This document shows positions 47,761 to 59,568 of a stretch of 64,000 nt of DNA, one piece after another (position 1 is the stretch's first letter; every line of letters starts with the position of its first letter). The notes below the pieces were generated by a model, which searched no databases, was not told the DNA's origin, and was given only the letters and a program-made list of their open reading frames with translations. This DNA is from Aquanectria penicillioides (Eukaryota > Ascomycota > Sordariomycetes > Hypocreales > Nectriaceae), in NCBI GenBank assembly GCA_003415625.1, contig PYIU01000008.1, positions 3,781,001 through 3,845,000 on the forward strand, written 5' to 3'. The position numbers and the translations under genes were made by a program.

Positions 47761-48129
47761 TTTTAGACAGTCTCGATTTCTCTCCATTCACCCTTAACTA
47801 ATCTCCATCTGGTATATCTGAGTTAATTTGTTCAATGTCCAAACATGATTCGCCCAGAGATGCTTGGATGGATTCACAATGGTGACAGGTGGAGGCTATG
47901 CCCGCGCTTCTCGGCCGCACCAGCCGCACCAGCTGCAGCTACACAGTGCAAAGACACAACTAATGTCGAAGGATGGCCGCTAAGTCCGCAGGAGCCGCAC
48001 CAGCCGCAGGAGCCGCGCCGCCCAAGCCGCAAAGACTGCAAAGCCGTGATTATCAACAGAGACTGAGGGATGGTTTCCCGCAGCATCCGGAATAAGCATG
48101 TCTTGAAGAAAGAGGCTTCTCGTCACGAG
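47761..48129. other. Intergenic with CCGCACCAG-type tandem stretches
   Basis: GC-rich imperfect 9-bp units (ccgcaccag / ccgcaggag) occur at about 47914-47935 and 47989-48022. No gene is assigned. Confidence 0.45.
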
Positions 48130-48605
48130 GGCTCACATGGCCACGCGTCCTTGACCACCCAACACCTGGGCAGACAATCTCCAATGCCAAGCCATCGTCA
48201 ACCGCCCCAAGTCCTTGTCGGCCAAGTCCTCAGTCCCGCCGTCATCTGCTTCTTCCAGCTCTTCACTCAAGTCCATCATGCCCTGAGTATCGTATCTCAG
48301 CACATGAATTCCCGCTCCTTTATATTGAGAACCAGGTCGACGATTTGAGCTGGTTTCCCGTGGGATATTCTCATCGCGGGTCGTCTTGGCAATTTCTCCG
48401 CTTTCTGCCGTGCAATGAAAAGGCACCCTCCGGCTCTGTCGCTGCTCAACTGCATCGCCATCTCAGCCGCTACTATGGCCCAGAACGCCTTCAAAATAGG
48501 GTATTCAATTGCTTCGGTGCCATCGTCCCCAGCTTCCCCGTCGGTGTACGGACTAGTTTTCGCCAAAATATTCTCAATTAGCCTGAAGGTCCTGAGTCGG
48601 GCCAT
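48130..48605 (-). other. Possible unidentified gene fragment
   Basis: Two overlapping minus-strand frames (48605-48297 from an internal ATG, and 48426-48133) have natural-looking, acidic, helix-prone composition. They would join only by a frameshift or unseen intron. No family is recognised. It may be a decayed gene or chance. Confidence 0.25.
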
Positions 48606-48943
48606 GCCGCGACGGCACCAAGGCTTCACTGGCAAATGAGCAAGGGAATGGTGGCCCAAGGTCAGCACTTTTGATACGGACGTCAGTCTATCTAGCTTTA
48701 GCGTAGTCGTGGCTGAGATGTTCTGCTTTCCACAGCATCCTCAGTGGAAGGTGAAGGAGTCTGAGATGTGCATCGGAAACCAGCCAAACAGAAGAGGGCA
48801 TGTTAAGATGTGTATTGTGGTCAGTTACATAAATACAATACTACACATTATTTGGTCATTACAAAATGCCATAGCATGCTTTGATACGTTGATTGCTGGA
48901 TCGCTGAGTGGTGTTGAGCAAGGTCGATAGCCCGTACCGGTAA

Positions 48944-50713
48944 TTACAACGGAACGTCAGGGCCGAGCATCGATAGATATGGCTCGATGAGGAACTGCTC
49001 CCAGTCCACCCCCCAGCCCATGTCTGGCACATTGATGTTGGTCTCAGAGTCTGGCCGTGCCTGGAGAAATTGATAGTCCGCCTCTACAGCTTCCAGTTGG
49101 ACAAGCTCCTTTCGCTTCTTTGCTGTATTGAGACTGAGTAGATGCCGCGCCATCGACAACGCCTCACGCGTCAACCCTGTGTCGGCAGCCTCTACGAGAT
49201 TCTCCAAGCCCTTGAAAGCAGCAGCGATGTGGGCAAAGGCGGCTGGCGTATCGATAGCTAACAGGACGCAGGTATAGTGGAAGACGCTGCCGATGACGTT
49301 CCAGAACAGGCGACCTTGCTCAGCAAGCTGCTGAGCGGCATCCACCGCAGCGCTGCCACTATCAATGACGATCTGAGTGATGTCGCCAAGTATACCCATC
49401 TTGAGCTGGTATATGCGTCGATAGAAGCAAAACGCAAGGTCCGCCTTGGTCACAACCAGAAACTGATGTGTCAACTGGACCTTGTCCAATGCTTTGAGAC
49501 GCTCAAATAGCTCCTCCTGGGGAGTTGGAGGCTGCTGTTCGAGGTTAAACGGCGAGTTAGGCGAGGGGATTATCTGGGCCATTTGCACGAATTGGTCGGC
49601 AACGGACCCTGATTTCGGCATGATGGCATCGCAAGTCACAGCCCGAAATCGTACGGACGAACGGTCGTACTCATAGGAAAGCAAGTTATGCCCGGCCCAT
49701 GAGATCCAAAATATTCGTCTCAACCGGTCCGCATCATGTCCAAAGGCGGGGGCACCAGGAACGGACGCCATCTTCTTGATGTTCTCTTCCTCATGCAGCC
49801 CTACCGCTTCGCACAGGTGCATTGCAGTACACGACGCAATCCAGGCATTGTTAGGGCGACTCGTAGCTCGTAGGTAAAACACTCGCATGGCCCACGCGAT
49901 GATGTGGTCAATGCCCAACCTGTGCATGGAAGCCGGATCATCCAGAATGGCCTTGGCGTACTGCACCAAATCTGCCTCCCGCGAGTGTCTGTTGGGGGAG
50001 AGGAATGACCCGAGAGCGGCGATGCCAGCCGCCAGGGCCCCAAATGCCACCATGGTGCTGCTGTAGCCATGGTAGTAATCCCGACATCGCTGGGCGAAGA
50101 TTCCCGAGTCCATGTAGTCGGCGATTGGTGCCAGTGCCGAAAAGTACACACCAGAGAAGAGTGCGAGGTCATCCTCCGAGATGAGCGTCCCCAGGAAGAC
50201 GTGCGCGTTAGAAGCCTCCTCGGGGCGGATGCCAAAGTTGTAGGCGAGCGAGTGCATCTTGGAAGGACTGTCGGAGCCGAGAACCCCGCCCAGGATGTGC
50301 GGAAATGCCATGGCTGCCGACGCCCCAGCGTATCTGGCTTTGTGCTCGTCGAAGATGCCGGTGGGCGTCGTGGCCGCAGACAAGTCGGTTCCGAGGGTGG
50401 GGTTCCCTATCGACGAGCTATCGGCTTCGCGGGAGCCTCGCCGGATCCGAGACCGACTGCGGGGACTCCGTGATGCGGCGGCGGCCCGGCTTGCTATACT
50501 ACTTCCACCATCGAGGTGGGCACGCTTAGCCGGAGGCGCCTGTACGCCGCCTTCAGTGCCAGTAGTGCCATTGCCATCGGTGGTGTACCTGCAGTTGTAT
50601 TCGTACGTAGTGCACATGCCACAGGGATACTCGGCGTCGCATTTCCGCTTGCGCTGGTGGCATGGGATGCATGCTTTTCTCGCACGCTTGCGCCTGGTGA
50701 TTGTTGTTGACAT
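48944..50713 (-). CDS. Zn2Cys6 (GAL4-type) fungal transcription factor
   Basis: I start at the ATG at 50713 (MSTTITRRKRARKAC), giving 589 residues. An in-frame upstream ATG at 50830 would add 39 Cys-rich, unlikely residues. The DNA-binding cluster has perfect spacing C-x2-C-x6-C-x5-C-x2-C-x6-C (Cys 15, 18, 25, 31, 34, 41). A Ser/Arg-rich linker follows, and then the helical fungal-specific middle region (DHIIAWAMRVFYLRATSRP, MHLCEAVGLHEEE, LRRIFWISWAGHNLLSYEYDR). The latter is the typical RRxFW-xx-Y pattern of PF04082-type domains. A nuclear regulator; its target genes cannot be told from sequence. The frame is intact and intronless. Confidence 0.92.
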   Translation of the reverse strand: MSTTITRRKRARKACIPCHQRKRKCDAEYPCGMCTTYEYNCRYTTDGNGTTGTEGGVQAPPAKRAHLDGGSSIASRAAAASRSPRSRSRIRRGSREADSSSIGNPTLGTDLSAATTPTGIFDEHKARYAGASAAMAFPHILGGVLGSDSPSKMHSLAYNFGIRPEEASNAHVFLGTLISEDDLALFSGVYFSALAPIADYMDSGIFAQRCRDYYHGYSSTMVAFGALAAGIAALGSFLSPNRHSREADLVQYAKAILDDPASMHRLGIDHIIAWAMRVFYLRATSRPNNAWIASCTAMHLCEAVGLHEEENIKKMASVPGAPAFGHDADRLRRIFWISWAGHNLLSYEYDRSSVRFRAVTCDAIMPKSGSVADQFVQMAQIIPSPNSPFNLEQQPPTPQEELFERLKALDKVQLTHQFLVVTKADLAFCFYRRIYQLKMGILGDITQIVIDSGSAAVDAAQQLAEQGRLFWNVIGSVFHYTCVLLAIDTPAAFAHIAAAFKGLENLVEAADTGLTREALSMARHLLSLNTAKKRKELVQLEAVEADYQFLQARPDSETNINVPDMGWGVDWEQFLIEPYLSMLGPDVPL

Positions 50714-50910
50714 AGCTGTCAATGGCCATCCGCTTGAGACTGCGGTGAAAATACAATTGCAGAGTAAACAGAGTTTAGCTAGAGCGAAGGACGAGCAGAA
50801 AGTCAGCTTAGGTAAGCAAGTATTACACAACTCGGAGGTTTGGGTCGGTCCTAGAATTGAGCATATAAATCTTCTCTACTAGTAGTTGCTATATTAGTCA
50901 TTATCTTAGG

Positions 50911-51560
50911 GTCTGTGTAGAAGCTAGAAGGCATAGAGCATTGAATAAGCACCCAGGGAAAAATGACTCCAATTACTCTATGCGAGCTAACTAATCAATT
51001 CTATGATATAGAGCAAGAACTAAAACAATAGAGTATGGGAAATTAGCGTACATCTTTTGTACCAGCTAATCCTTCGCTTAGAATTTCTATGAGCAGCATG
51101 AAGTTTGCTACTCGCTAGATCTCGCTTGTTGGTTTCAATAGGCACAATGTTCGTGGTTTGCGTCGCTCAAAATCATGTAGTCCAACAGTCTGTATTGAAC
51201 CATAGCACCTCAGCAAAAACTGGAGGTACCCCCTTGCCGAAACAAGTGGTACTTTGGGTTCTATACTTTCAACAGTCTGTGTAGAAAGCTACAAGGCATA
51301 GAGCATTGAGTGAGCGACCAGGGAAAAATGACTTCAATTACTCTATGCGAGCTAACTGATCAATTCTGTGATGAAGAGCAAGAACTAAAACAATAGACTA
51401 TGGGAAACTATCGTACATCTTTTGAACCATTCAATCCTTCGCTTAGCATTTCCATGAGCAGCATAATGTTTGCTGCTTGCTAGATCTCGCCTATTGGTTT
51501 CAACAGGCGGGATGTTTGCGGTTTTCGTCGCTCAAAAATCATGTGGTCCAACAGTCTGTG
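50911..51560 (+). repeat. A-B-A repeat: two 280-bp direct copies flanking the dispersed 80-bp unit
   Basis: Copy A1 (50911-51190) and copy A2 (51275-51555) are colinear, with many transitions and a few small indels. Shared landmarks are gtctgtgtagaa at the start, ctctatgcgagctaact in the middle and tccaacagtctgt at the end. Between them 51193-51272 is the 80-bp B unit also found inverted at 34616-34695. The acagtctgt junction word occurs at both A/B borders, so this looks like about 1.8 units of a 364-bp tandem array or a collapsed LTR-like structure. There is no coding potential. Some changes are C/T or G/A, as expected after RIP. Confidence 0.85.
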
Positions 51561-51875
51561 GGACCTACCCTATAGTCAGGAGTGAGGATGAAGCCTCTGA
51601 CAGGTAAAACGAGGTAAATTTTTCGCAACATCAGTTCCCCGTTATTATACCTACTCTCTCTTCACAATGAAGCAGACAGAGTACATTGGAAAATATTCTA
51701 CTCCGTATGGATCACAATTTTCTGTCAATGTCAATTTCGACAACCTTTGGTATCCCAAACCAAAATTCGGTATCGTACAAGTTTTCCGGTTGGCCTCAAA
51801 TCTCAAAGGCACAAATACATACCAGACCTTTTCTAAACCAAGAAATATCACTCATTTAATTATTCAAGCTTGCTA

Positions 51876-53290
51876 TCAAATATCCTGCCCCTTGATTGCT
51901 TCCTTTATTGTCCGCGTAGCACTCTCAGGAGGACCCCCAACATAAATAGTAAGACGGCGAACATCAGTCGAAGAGACGACCCCAGCAGCATTCTCGTCAC
52001 CGTCAGGGTTAACATCGTCATAAGAGAATGCATAGCCCTTCCCATCCGATTCATAGTCGTGCACGATGCGACTGTAGTGATTGGTAGGGTTAACACTGTA
52101 GTAAGAGCTCTGCCCAAGGTGAGGTTGTATATGGTTGCCCTCCAGGAGCAACGTAGAGCGGACAAAAGCCGCGCAGAGCCGAGGGACAACTGCTTGGTGG
52201 ACGGCGTTGTCGGTAGCCTCGATAGCGAATGGTCCGCTGTTGCAGCCCCAAATATCCTTAGCAGATGGTTTGGTATAGTTGCGGTTGTCGCTGTTGCAAG
52301 AGAGATGGCTTCCGGAGACCTCGCAGGCCACGTTTCCAACTTCCGTTTGGGTGTTGATCATCAAGGTATGATTGGAATATCTTTCCCAAACATCGTCGAC
52401 ATAGGTGGCCCAATAATCAGCAAACGCATGCGGTTTGAGGTCGTGGAAGTTATTGGGTGAAAGGACGCGAACCGGGGTTCCTGCGTTGTTGCGGACACAC
52501 ATAGAGCCCCAGGGGAAGTCGGAGTGAATTTTGCCAAGGTCGTTGCAGATCTTGGCGACGCTACCCTTCTGAAGACCATAGACGGTCTGGGAGTTGTTGT
52601 GGGTGGACAAGTGCATGCCAAGAATCATGCCAACGAAATCAACATAGCTGATGTTGGCGTACAGAGATCCATTAGTGTAGGTAAATTCGACGAACCCCCA
52701 GGTGAGCTCGGCACTGGCATCGCTGGGGTCAGTGACTGAGGGCTGGACCAAGCCATCGCCGCTGCCTGTATCGACGATAAAGAAAGTGAGCTCGCCTTCA
52801 GCAAGGTATATGCGGCCGGACGTGATGTCGACGGGTACTGTTATCTCAAACGGTTTTGCATTTGTTGCGTGAATAGGAATGGCGATGTTCTGGGTGATCT
52901 TGACGGGTGTTTGGGAACCCCCTGATGAAGGGTAGATTAATGTTCCGTTGGAGGCCACAAAGACGATCTCTCCGTTGGCGTCTAGACCCGAGATGTAGGC
53001 GCTCACGGAGCTTCCGTTGAAGTTGTTGACGAACTTGAGGGGGAGTCTCGAGGTGCTACGATGTATGACTGCATGCATGCGAGTTAGTATGATGCACGGT
53101 ACCGTAGCAAGGCTGACTTCGGTGACTTCAACATCCAGTGCCTAATGATGCGGGGTAAATTTACTGTTAAACCTTTGGGAGTATAGCTGTTTCGAGCCTC
53201 TATTGGAAGTATCGGGCGAAATGCAGTGGGCGCTGAGATGGCTACGCTGATCAAAGTGGCGACGCCGACGAAGAAAGAGAATGAACGCAT
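51876..53290 (-). CDS. Secreted glucan endo-1,3-beta-glucosidase, glycoside hydrolase family 64
   Basis: Exon 1 (53290-53173) encodes a signal peptide (MRSFSFFVGVATLISVAISA) and a short pro-region. Exon 2 (53068-51876) encodes the mature enzyme; total 436 residues. The splice uses a GTTTAA donor and a CAG acceptor preceded by a textbook TACTAAC branch site. Frame and phase require it, although a GTAAAT donor 8 bases downstream would be stronger but puts the frame off. Family segments include LPLKFVNNF at the start, FVEFTYTNGSLYANISYVDFVG with its catalytic-acid region, DYWATYVDDVWERY, VSGSHLSC, KDIWGCNSGPF and the C-terminal YAFSYDDVNPDG followed by RLTIYVGG. GH64 enzymes release oligosaccharides from beta-1,3-glucan in fungal walls or callose. 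Confidence 0.92.
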
Positions 53291-55249
53291 GTCGAATGCT
53301 AATGAGCGAATGGAACAGTAAAAGGTGAGGATGAAATATGACAAGATAGAATGGAAAGAAAGAATAACCCAACTAGCAATGAAACATGCTAAATGACTAA
53401 AGAGCAGAAATGTCCTGGACAGTAGACGCGATGCAGGTATTATAGTATCTTTCAACCAGCATGATAAGCAGGTAATCAGGTGAATGGAGTCTGCCGTCAT
53501 CTGTCACACTTTATCTGACGAGAAAGATCAAACATGACGAATTCCTCCAGGATTGCATCTCAATTCCGGGAGGCTTCGTCCCGTTGATTGGCATCGCATG
53601 GTCCATCAACCTAACCCGATTGTGGGGGGGGCTAAAGATATCAATTATGGGGACTAGATACATACCGGATACACGTCATTCGTTCCTGTGGTGCCTGTGC
53701 TGTGTGCGACGACTCGCTGAGGTTCGTCTTCATCTCAATACCCGCCGCCAAGTTGCCAGGGTCCCTTGCAGAAAGGACCGTCCTGTTGGTCAATCGACAC
53801 GAGGTTGGGTGGCATCAGATGAGCCCTGATCCGAGTAGGTCGAATCAGCCAAAACGTCAGCGCACTTTTCATGGAAGTGTTTCAGCGAGTCGACCTTGCG
53901 GCCTTGGACCGGGCCCCTGAGGTCGATCGGATGTCGGCCAGGGCATGCAGATGGCGTGACAGGGGCCCAGAGCGGTAGCCTCGCAGCGCTTAATGGCTCA
54001 TAGCATGATGCTTTCACTACGCGTCGCATTTCGGTTAGTTCGAGCGTTGATTCAAATTTATTTGGTCTTGGCCAGGTTTCGCAGGAGTTCGTCGTCTACA
54101 TACAGCGAATATGACCTGCGATGAAGTGTACAATCTAGTTCTACTAAATATCCTTATTATTGTCTGCTCCATGGGCCACTGGGCGTTTGCCTGTTGGACC
54201 ATAGTATAAATCACCCTATAGTGGTAAATAGCTAGAGATAGAGTCCTGCATGGCGGCACCCTTGCTTTGACTTGTCTAGCCCTTAGCATATGCTAAGCCA
54301 GCCCATAACATGTAGGCAGCGGGCCTGTAAAACCTGTGTCGGTCTATCTGTATTTAAAACTGCCCCTAAAATCCTTGTATTTTCAAGTGCGCTTTAATTT
54401 GTATCTAGATGCCTTTGGTCGCTATAATTCTAAGCATTCTTGTCTTTAAAAATCTACTATACAAGTCTTATCCTAAATTATGGTAATACAATCCAAGCCG
54501 TAAAGTCAATGCCCCGTAAATAATTTACGCATACTAGAGGCAGGCCTACTCACATATCAACCCTTCAGGCGGTATAATGGTCACGTATCGCGAATCGAAA
54601 GAGCTAATTGAAGAACAATCGTAGAGAATCGATCGCAGATTACAACTACAGCTTTCCTAGCTTTCCTAGCTGGGTGGAGGGATAATACAAGAAAGGCATG
54701 GGTTCGATGATTCTCGAGTTCGCACGACACATACTCGGATGGTCAAGATGAAGGAGACTACCTATAAATTTTGATGATTGAGTGTCAGTATTCACGGAAG
54801 CAGAGAGGGACTGCGCAATGAATTAATAGAGAGGAGGGATAGGGTCTAGCCCCGCAAGGATGAGTTTGACATGTGATATTCCACTAGCCAAGCGTCCGAA
54901 TACTACTAGATATTCAGTTTCATCGGCTTTTTTCGTGGTACACGTTTGGCCCTAGCGACTCTTGCTACCGTTCTAAGCCTAACACAGTTGCCAAATACCG
55001 GATCAGCACCTAGAAGTTTTCAAGTAAAGACTGTGAATTTTGTTGTATACGGGTACCTTTAGATGTCTTAGCATTGCTACTATCTGTTGCCGAAGTACTA
55101 TTGCTGTATTATATTGACCATGCTGAGAGCGACATTGCCATTTATTCGTCTCAATGCAGTGGCATTAGATCTTCTTCTCCTAGTACCCTTTTTCGAATTT
55201 GAGACATGGTGTAGAATCCCAGCTGAGTTATCAAGTCCATTGTGTCCTA
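53291..55249. other. Long intergenic region
   Basis: No gene is recognised. A perfect 16-bp palindrome (cttagcatatgctaag) lies at about 54282-54297. AT content is raised at 54.3-55 kb. Confidence 0.4.
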
Positions 55250-56188
55250 ATGCAAATCCTCCAACATGTCTCCAGCGATGAGCCGTGTGTATTGTTCTTT
55301 AGGAATATCTTATTTGAACTACCTCCCGTATCAAGTTGGCACAGTCCTTGTTTGAGACTTGTTGCTTTGTAGCACTCGGCAATCTCGACTGTAATGTCAA
55401 TCGATTCAAGCGGTTTCAGTATGATGATGGTTTATCTTCTCCAAGGAGTTTATGCTTCGGTGTATCGCCCAGTATGTTGTAAGCCGTAGCTAGAATTAAC
55501 TCTCCATCTGCTTTATAAGCGAGAATATCCATGGTTCTAGTCACCATCACATGTTAAATAGATTCAAGATTGGTACTTCGGAACTAGCTGTTCCTTGGAT
55601 ATTGGATTCAGCCCAGTATTTGATAAAAGTGGATACGGTATGGTCTGGTTCAATCGTTGAGAGGAAGCGGAGCACGCGGATCCTGCTTCAACCTGACCAT
55701 AACTGAAAAATGACGTGTGTTCACGACCGCGTCCTAGTTTTCAACAATTGACCTTATCATAACAGGTTACATCCGAAAACTTTCTTCTCAACCGATTAAC
55801 ACTGTTATCACCACCACCCCTCAAAAACTCTAGGACTTCTCAATCGAGACCTAATCAAAATCCAAGTACGCGACAGATTGAATCTAACCAGAGGGAACAG
55901 TTGAATTTCCTTACGAGCCTTGTACTGAAGGCGTTGTCTCGAAGGGCCTAGCTTAATCATGCGGTTTTCGATTCAAGATGCGGCTTTAGCTAATCCATCT
56001 CCTTAGTTCTACAACTTGAATGCTAACAAATGCTAGTCTAAGTTCTCTTAACGCAACAGAAAAGAGTATTCGACCGTGTCTGTTCTAGGGCAGATATTTG
56101 TCGATGTACTATCACTCTCAGGCGGGTCTTCGAGGAGTCGACCACCAACCAGTTCCTTGTAGCCTGAGTTGGTAATGTTAGGAGCCAT
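55250..56188 (-). other. Unidentified decayed coding region
   Basis: From an ATG at 56188 the minus strand reads 46 natural-looking codons (MAPNITNSGYKELVGGRLLEDP...) and then hits stops. Further down, protein-like stretches (RFLSTIEPDHTVSTFIKYWAE near 55660, MDILAYKADGELILATAYNILGD near 55535) appear in other frames. Spacing and style suggest one broken gene of about 0.9 kb, perhaps with introns, but I recognise no family. Confidence 0.35.
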
Positions 56189-57047
56189 GGGTCACAGTCT
56201 GTTGAGTTGAAGAGTCTGGAAAATGACTTGTCGATTTCAAATTCACTCCGATTATTTAATAAATTAAAACTCTATATGCACTGTTCAAGTTGTACTTTCA
56301 TAATGAATTTTTACTTGTTATGGGAATTCCTATACTATTGGAGTGGTAGCCCGGACGACCCCCTGTGACAAATAAATGTGAGGCACTTCAGGAATCGCAC
56401 CGACGGCCATTGGGCTATTACAGCTGGGGAATATTCCTCCCTCCTTGTTACACTTTTTCAAATCCCAGTTTTGATCTGCGCCACCTATCTAGTATCAGAA
56501 CACCTCATTTCCGTGATTGCTGTTGGCCATGCCTACAACATTGCACTACTACATATCAAAAATGCTGTCACTTCTTTGATGCCGTTTGGGCGAGGGTTGA
56601 ACAATACATTGGTTAATTAGTCAGTGGTAAAGTCGAGCTAAACTATGTCAATTAAGCTTGTAAACAGGCAGTGTTATGTAATCGTACCGGGTTTTCCCTT
56701 AAAGCCTATCAAATTTGGGTGTTGAGGCACTCAAGTTAGCCACCTCGCCAAGCTATAAGCGTATGCCGGTTAGGCATGCGACGTAGTATCAAGATATTTC
56801 ACATTTAAACAGAAGCCTGTCTACAGCCTTTGGAGGGATTGTTTTTGATAACATCCAAGCTCAAACAATGGACATGTCATAACAACAAAAATGCAAAAGC
56901 TATCAAAGTTGTCTCAATTTCCTATGCAACGATATTCCAGAAGGGACAATCTCTTTAAATTATGCTCGCTAATGATTGTAATGCTTTTTAAATAGACAAT
57001 ATGTGTGATGAAGGGTATTAACAGGCAGGTGGCTGTACCAACTTGAC
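56189..57047. other. Intergenic
   Basis: A pair of overlapping frames at 56365-56620 includes a hydrophobic stretch but has no recognisable match. Nothing else is seen. Confidence 0.4.
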
Positions 57048-58640
57048 TCAGCTTGAGTTAGAGTTGTCCGCGCAAGACCAAGATGATCCACCGTCCTTCT
57101 TGTAACTATCGATGATGCCAACAACAGAACCGTATGTGCCAGCGACCATGATGAAGGTTCCAGAGACAATGACGAAAATGCTCCAGCCAATCATGAAGTA
57201 CCATCTAAGTGTTGGGTTGCGTCGGCCCTCGGCCCAGTTATCGTACATCCACATGACAGCCATGGGCTGGAAACACATGATCGTACCGAGGAGGGCACCA
57301 ACCAGGGACACCAAACCACCGAACACGGGAATACCGCTAGCAATAAGGTATGCAATAATGGCCGTAGCAAAGGTGCAGCCAAGCCAGGTTGACCAGTGAA
57401 CCATGGAGTTAGACGTCAGGTGCTTGGTTCCTCGGAGCAACCGAATAAAAACATACTTGGCAGAGAGCTACAAGGCTGTTAGTGTCTCATAATATATTGC
57501 ATCACAAAGTTTACTCACATGCAAGGTAAGAAGCTCGCTAGCCGTTAGGCCAGGAAGCGCAAGGCCATAGCAAATCTTCTTCATAAGACTGCCAGCAGTT
57601 CCAAGGGCGGGAGAAGCAACAAAGGACCCGGCATAATAGTAGACAACGATACCGATAACAATATAGACGACCGTCACCGTGCCCTGGCAAAGCAGCAGTG
57701 CTCGGGTGTAGTGCTGAGGGTCTCGCATCTCGGACGCGATAGAGAAGAAAGCGGGCGTGGCTGCGTATGCGAAGACCAGAGTCGAGACGGCCGTGACGGC
57801 TTGAGTGAAGGACGGAGTACCGGTGATCTTGTAGTCGGATTGCCAGGGCCCAAACTGGGGTGCATCAGCAGGGCGGTCCTGAACAGCGACAGCAATAGTA
57901 ACAGTGAAGACTAAGGATGTTATATTAGGCATGGTCATTGAAGTGGATGTTATACAACTTACTAGCAGAGATAATACAAGCAACTCCAGCCCATGCAAGC
58001 CAACTAAGACGGGCGAGGGTTCGGATACTTGAGAGCATGAAGCCGGCAATGCAGGCAACTGCCACAAACACGGCGGTGCAAGCACCATGGGATGAGAGAG
58101 CATTTAAAGCGATGGAAACGCTTAGCATGGCCGATCCAGCAACGAAAACCCAGTCTATCCCAGTCAGCCAAAGTTTCCTGGCAAAAGAGGGGACCTCCTT
58201 TGGGGTACTCACAGAAGTAGAAGAAGACACCGAAGATGTCCCGTCCCCAACGACCAAACATCTTGAAGCCTGCATCGTCGATACCGTAGACCTCTGGATG
58301 ATTGATCTTGAAGCAGCCAACAACGTAGCCGCCCCACGTAGTGATAACGGCGATTGTAATAAGGATGATGACACCTGGGACTAGACCTAGGACGTCAAAT
58401 GCCGAGGGGATTCCAAGAACACCAAGACCGATTTGGGTCTTCATCATCAAGGCAGCTGTTCCCAACCATCCCACCTAGGAGATATTAGTGTGAACAAGGC
58501 ATGTTTAGCGCTCGTGTGCTTACATCACGGTAGTTGGGACCTTCTTCAGTGATGGCACCGAAGACGGCATCTTGGGTTTCGCCGGGCTGAACATTGACAG
58601 CCTTCTCTTCATTGTCGCTGGAATTATATGTCGGCTTCAT
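57048..58640 (-). CDS. Amino-acid transporter (AAAP family, fungal neutral amino-acid permease type)
   Basis: Five exons (58640-58524, 58474-58213, 58154-57963, 57910-57519, 57467-57048), all with GTAAG/GTGAGT-type donors, join in phase to 460 unbroken residues. The cytosolic N-terminus is acidic (MKPTYNSSDNEEKAVNV). The first membrane helix has the diagnostic MMKTQIGLGVLGIPSAFDVLGLVPG pattern of Aa_trans (PF01490) proteins such as the Neurospora MTR permease. About ten further hydrophobic helices follow, including FAYAATPAFFSIASEMRDPQHYTRAL. Family knowledge: proton-coupled uptake of neutral or aromatic amino acids across the plasma membrane. The start is set by the first ATG in frame and a TATA-like box 80 bp upstream. 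Confidence 0.93.
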
Positions 58641-58720
58641 CTTGAAATGTAACGAATGGTTGCACGAGGATACACGACAATAAGGGAGGGAGCAATTGGT
58701 ACTTGGGGGACGAGCGAGGT

Positions 58721-58730
58721 CTTATATACA
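58721..58730 (-). promoter_or_regulatory. TATA-like box of the amino-acid transporter gene
   Basis: tgtatataag on the minus strand, about 81 bp upstream of the start codon. Confidence 0.5.
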
Positions 58731-59508
58731 CCTTCCAATTGACCATCAGTGGACTGATCCGGGGTATCTAATGGGGAAGCTATTAGTCGCTTCTCCAATA
58801 CTAAGAGAGATTTGGCTACGGGGACTCCTTTTCCCCTCTCTCTCGCCCTCTCTCTCTGTCTCGCTCTACTGGGGTAGCCTGCACGGGATTGCCGGACCTT
58901 GTAGCCAGAGCAGGGACTAGGCAGTAGTCCGGCCGATGAAAGACCATCGCTGTCCAATTCTCCAAGTGGAACTCCTTCAGACACCCAAGGCTCATGCGGG
59001 GGTGGAGCGGAGAAGCTCCAGTGAACTGAGACGATGATGTGCCGCTTACACACGGAATATCGCGTACGGGTAGGTGGTAGAAAGCTCCAGACGCTCGGGC
59101 CAGTGCCTGAGGGAATTAACATTACGTGAAAGGGGGTGGGCCACAAGGCGCCCGAGACACGCTTGAATGTAGCGGGATGGATAAAGTTTTTCTAGAAGCA
59201 GGATACGAAGGATCGTGTTTGGACCCAGTCGGCGAATGGGCGAGCCTGAGGAAGGGTGAAACAGACCTCCTACTACCCACATATTTTTTATTCAACTACG
59301 TAAATCAACCCACAGTGGATTCTTTCGCATCACTATCGGCTCCGTTGTGGATCATTGCTCGTGTGTTCAGCGAGAGATTTTACCTAACAATTACGTATAC
59401 TTTCAGGCACAATGCGCAACGTGGATAGTACTTGGGCACTCAGTGGACACGAGATGGAGACAGAAGCACGCAAGGTGTAAATAATATCCGGAGAAGAAAT
59501 GGGGATTT
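58731..59508. other. Intergenic, upstream of transporter
   Basis: A CT-rich stretch (ctctct units) lies at about 58830-58865. No gene is seen; overlapping frames here have no domain. Confidence 0.4.
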
Positions 59509-59568
59509 CCTGGAGAAAGACCTGGAGAAGGACCTGGAGAAGGACCTGGAGAAGGACCTGGAGAAAGA
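59509..59568 (+). repeat. 12-bp minisatellite, five copies
   Basis: cctggagaa[ag]ga repeated five times head to tail: outer copies aaga, inner three agga. Read on the minus strand it gives SPGP repeats in a 67-codon frame, which I do not regard as a gene. Confidence 0.9.

Noticed and set aside
50069..50882. Plus-strand frames of 134 and 207 codons
   Set aside because: Antisense to the Zn2Cys6 factor; Pro/Arg/Ala-rich shadow composition, no domain.
56365..56620. Overlapping 80-codon frames with a hydrophobic stretch
   Set aside because: Considered as a transporter fragment, but no family motif is visible and neighbouring sequence gives no continuation.
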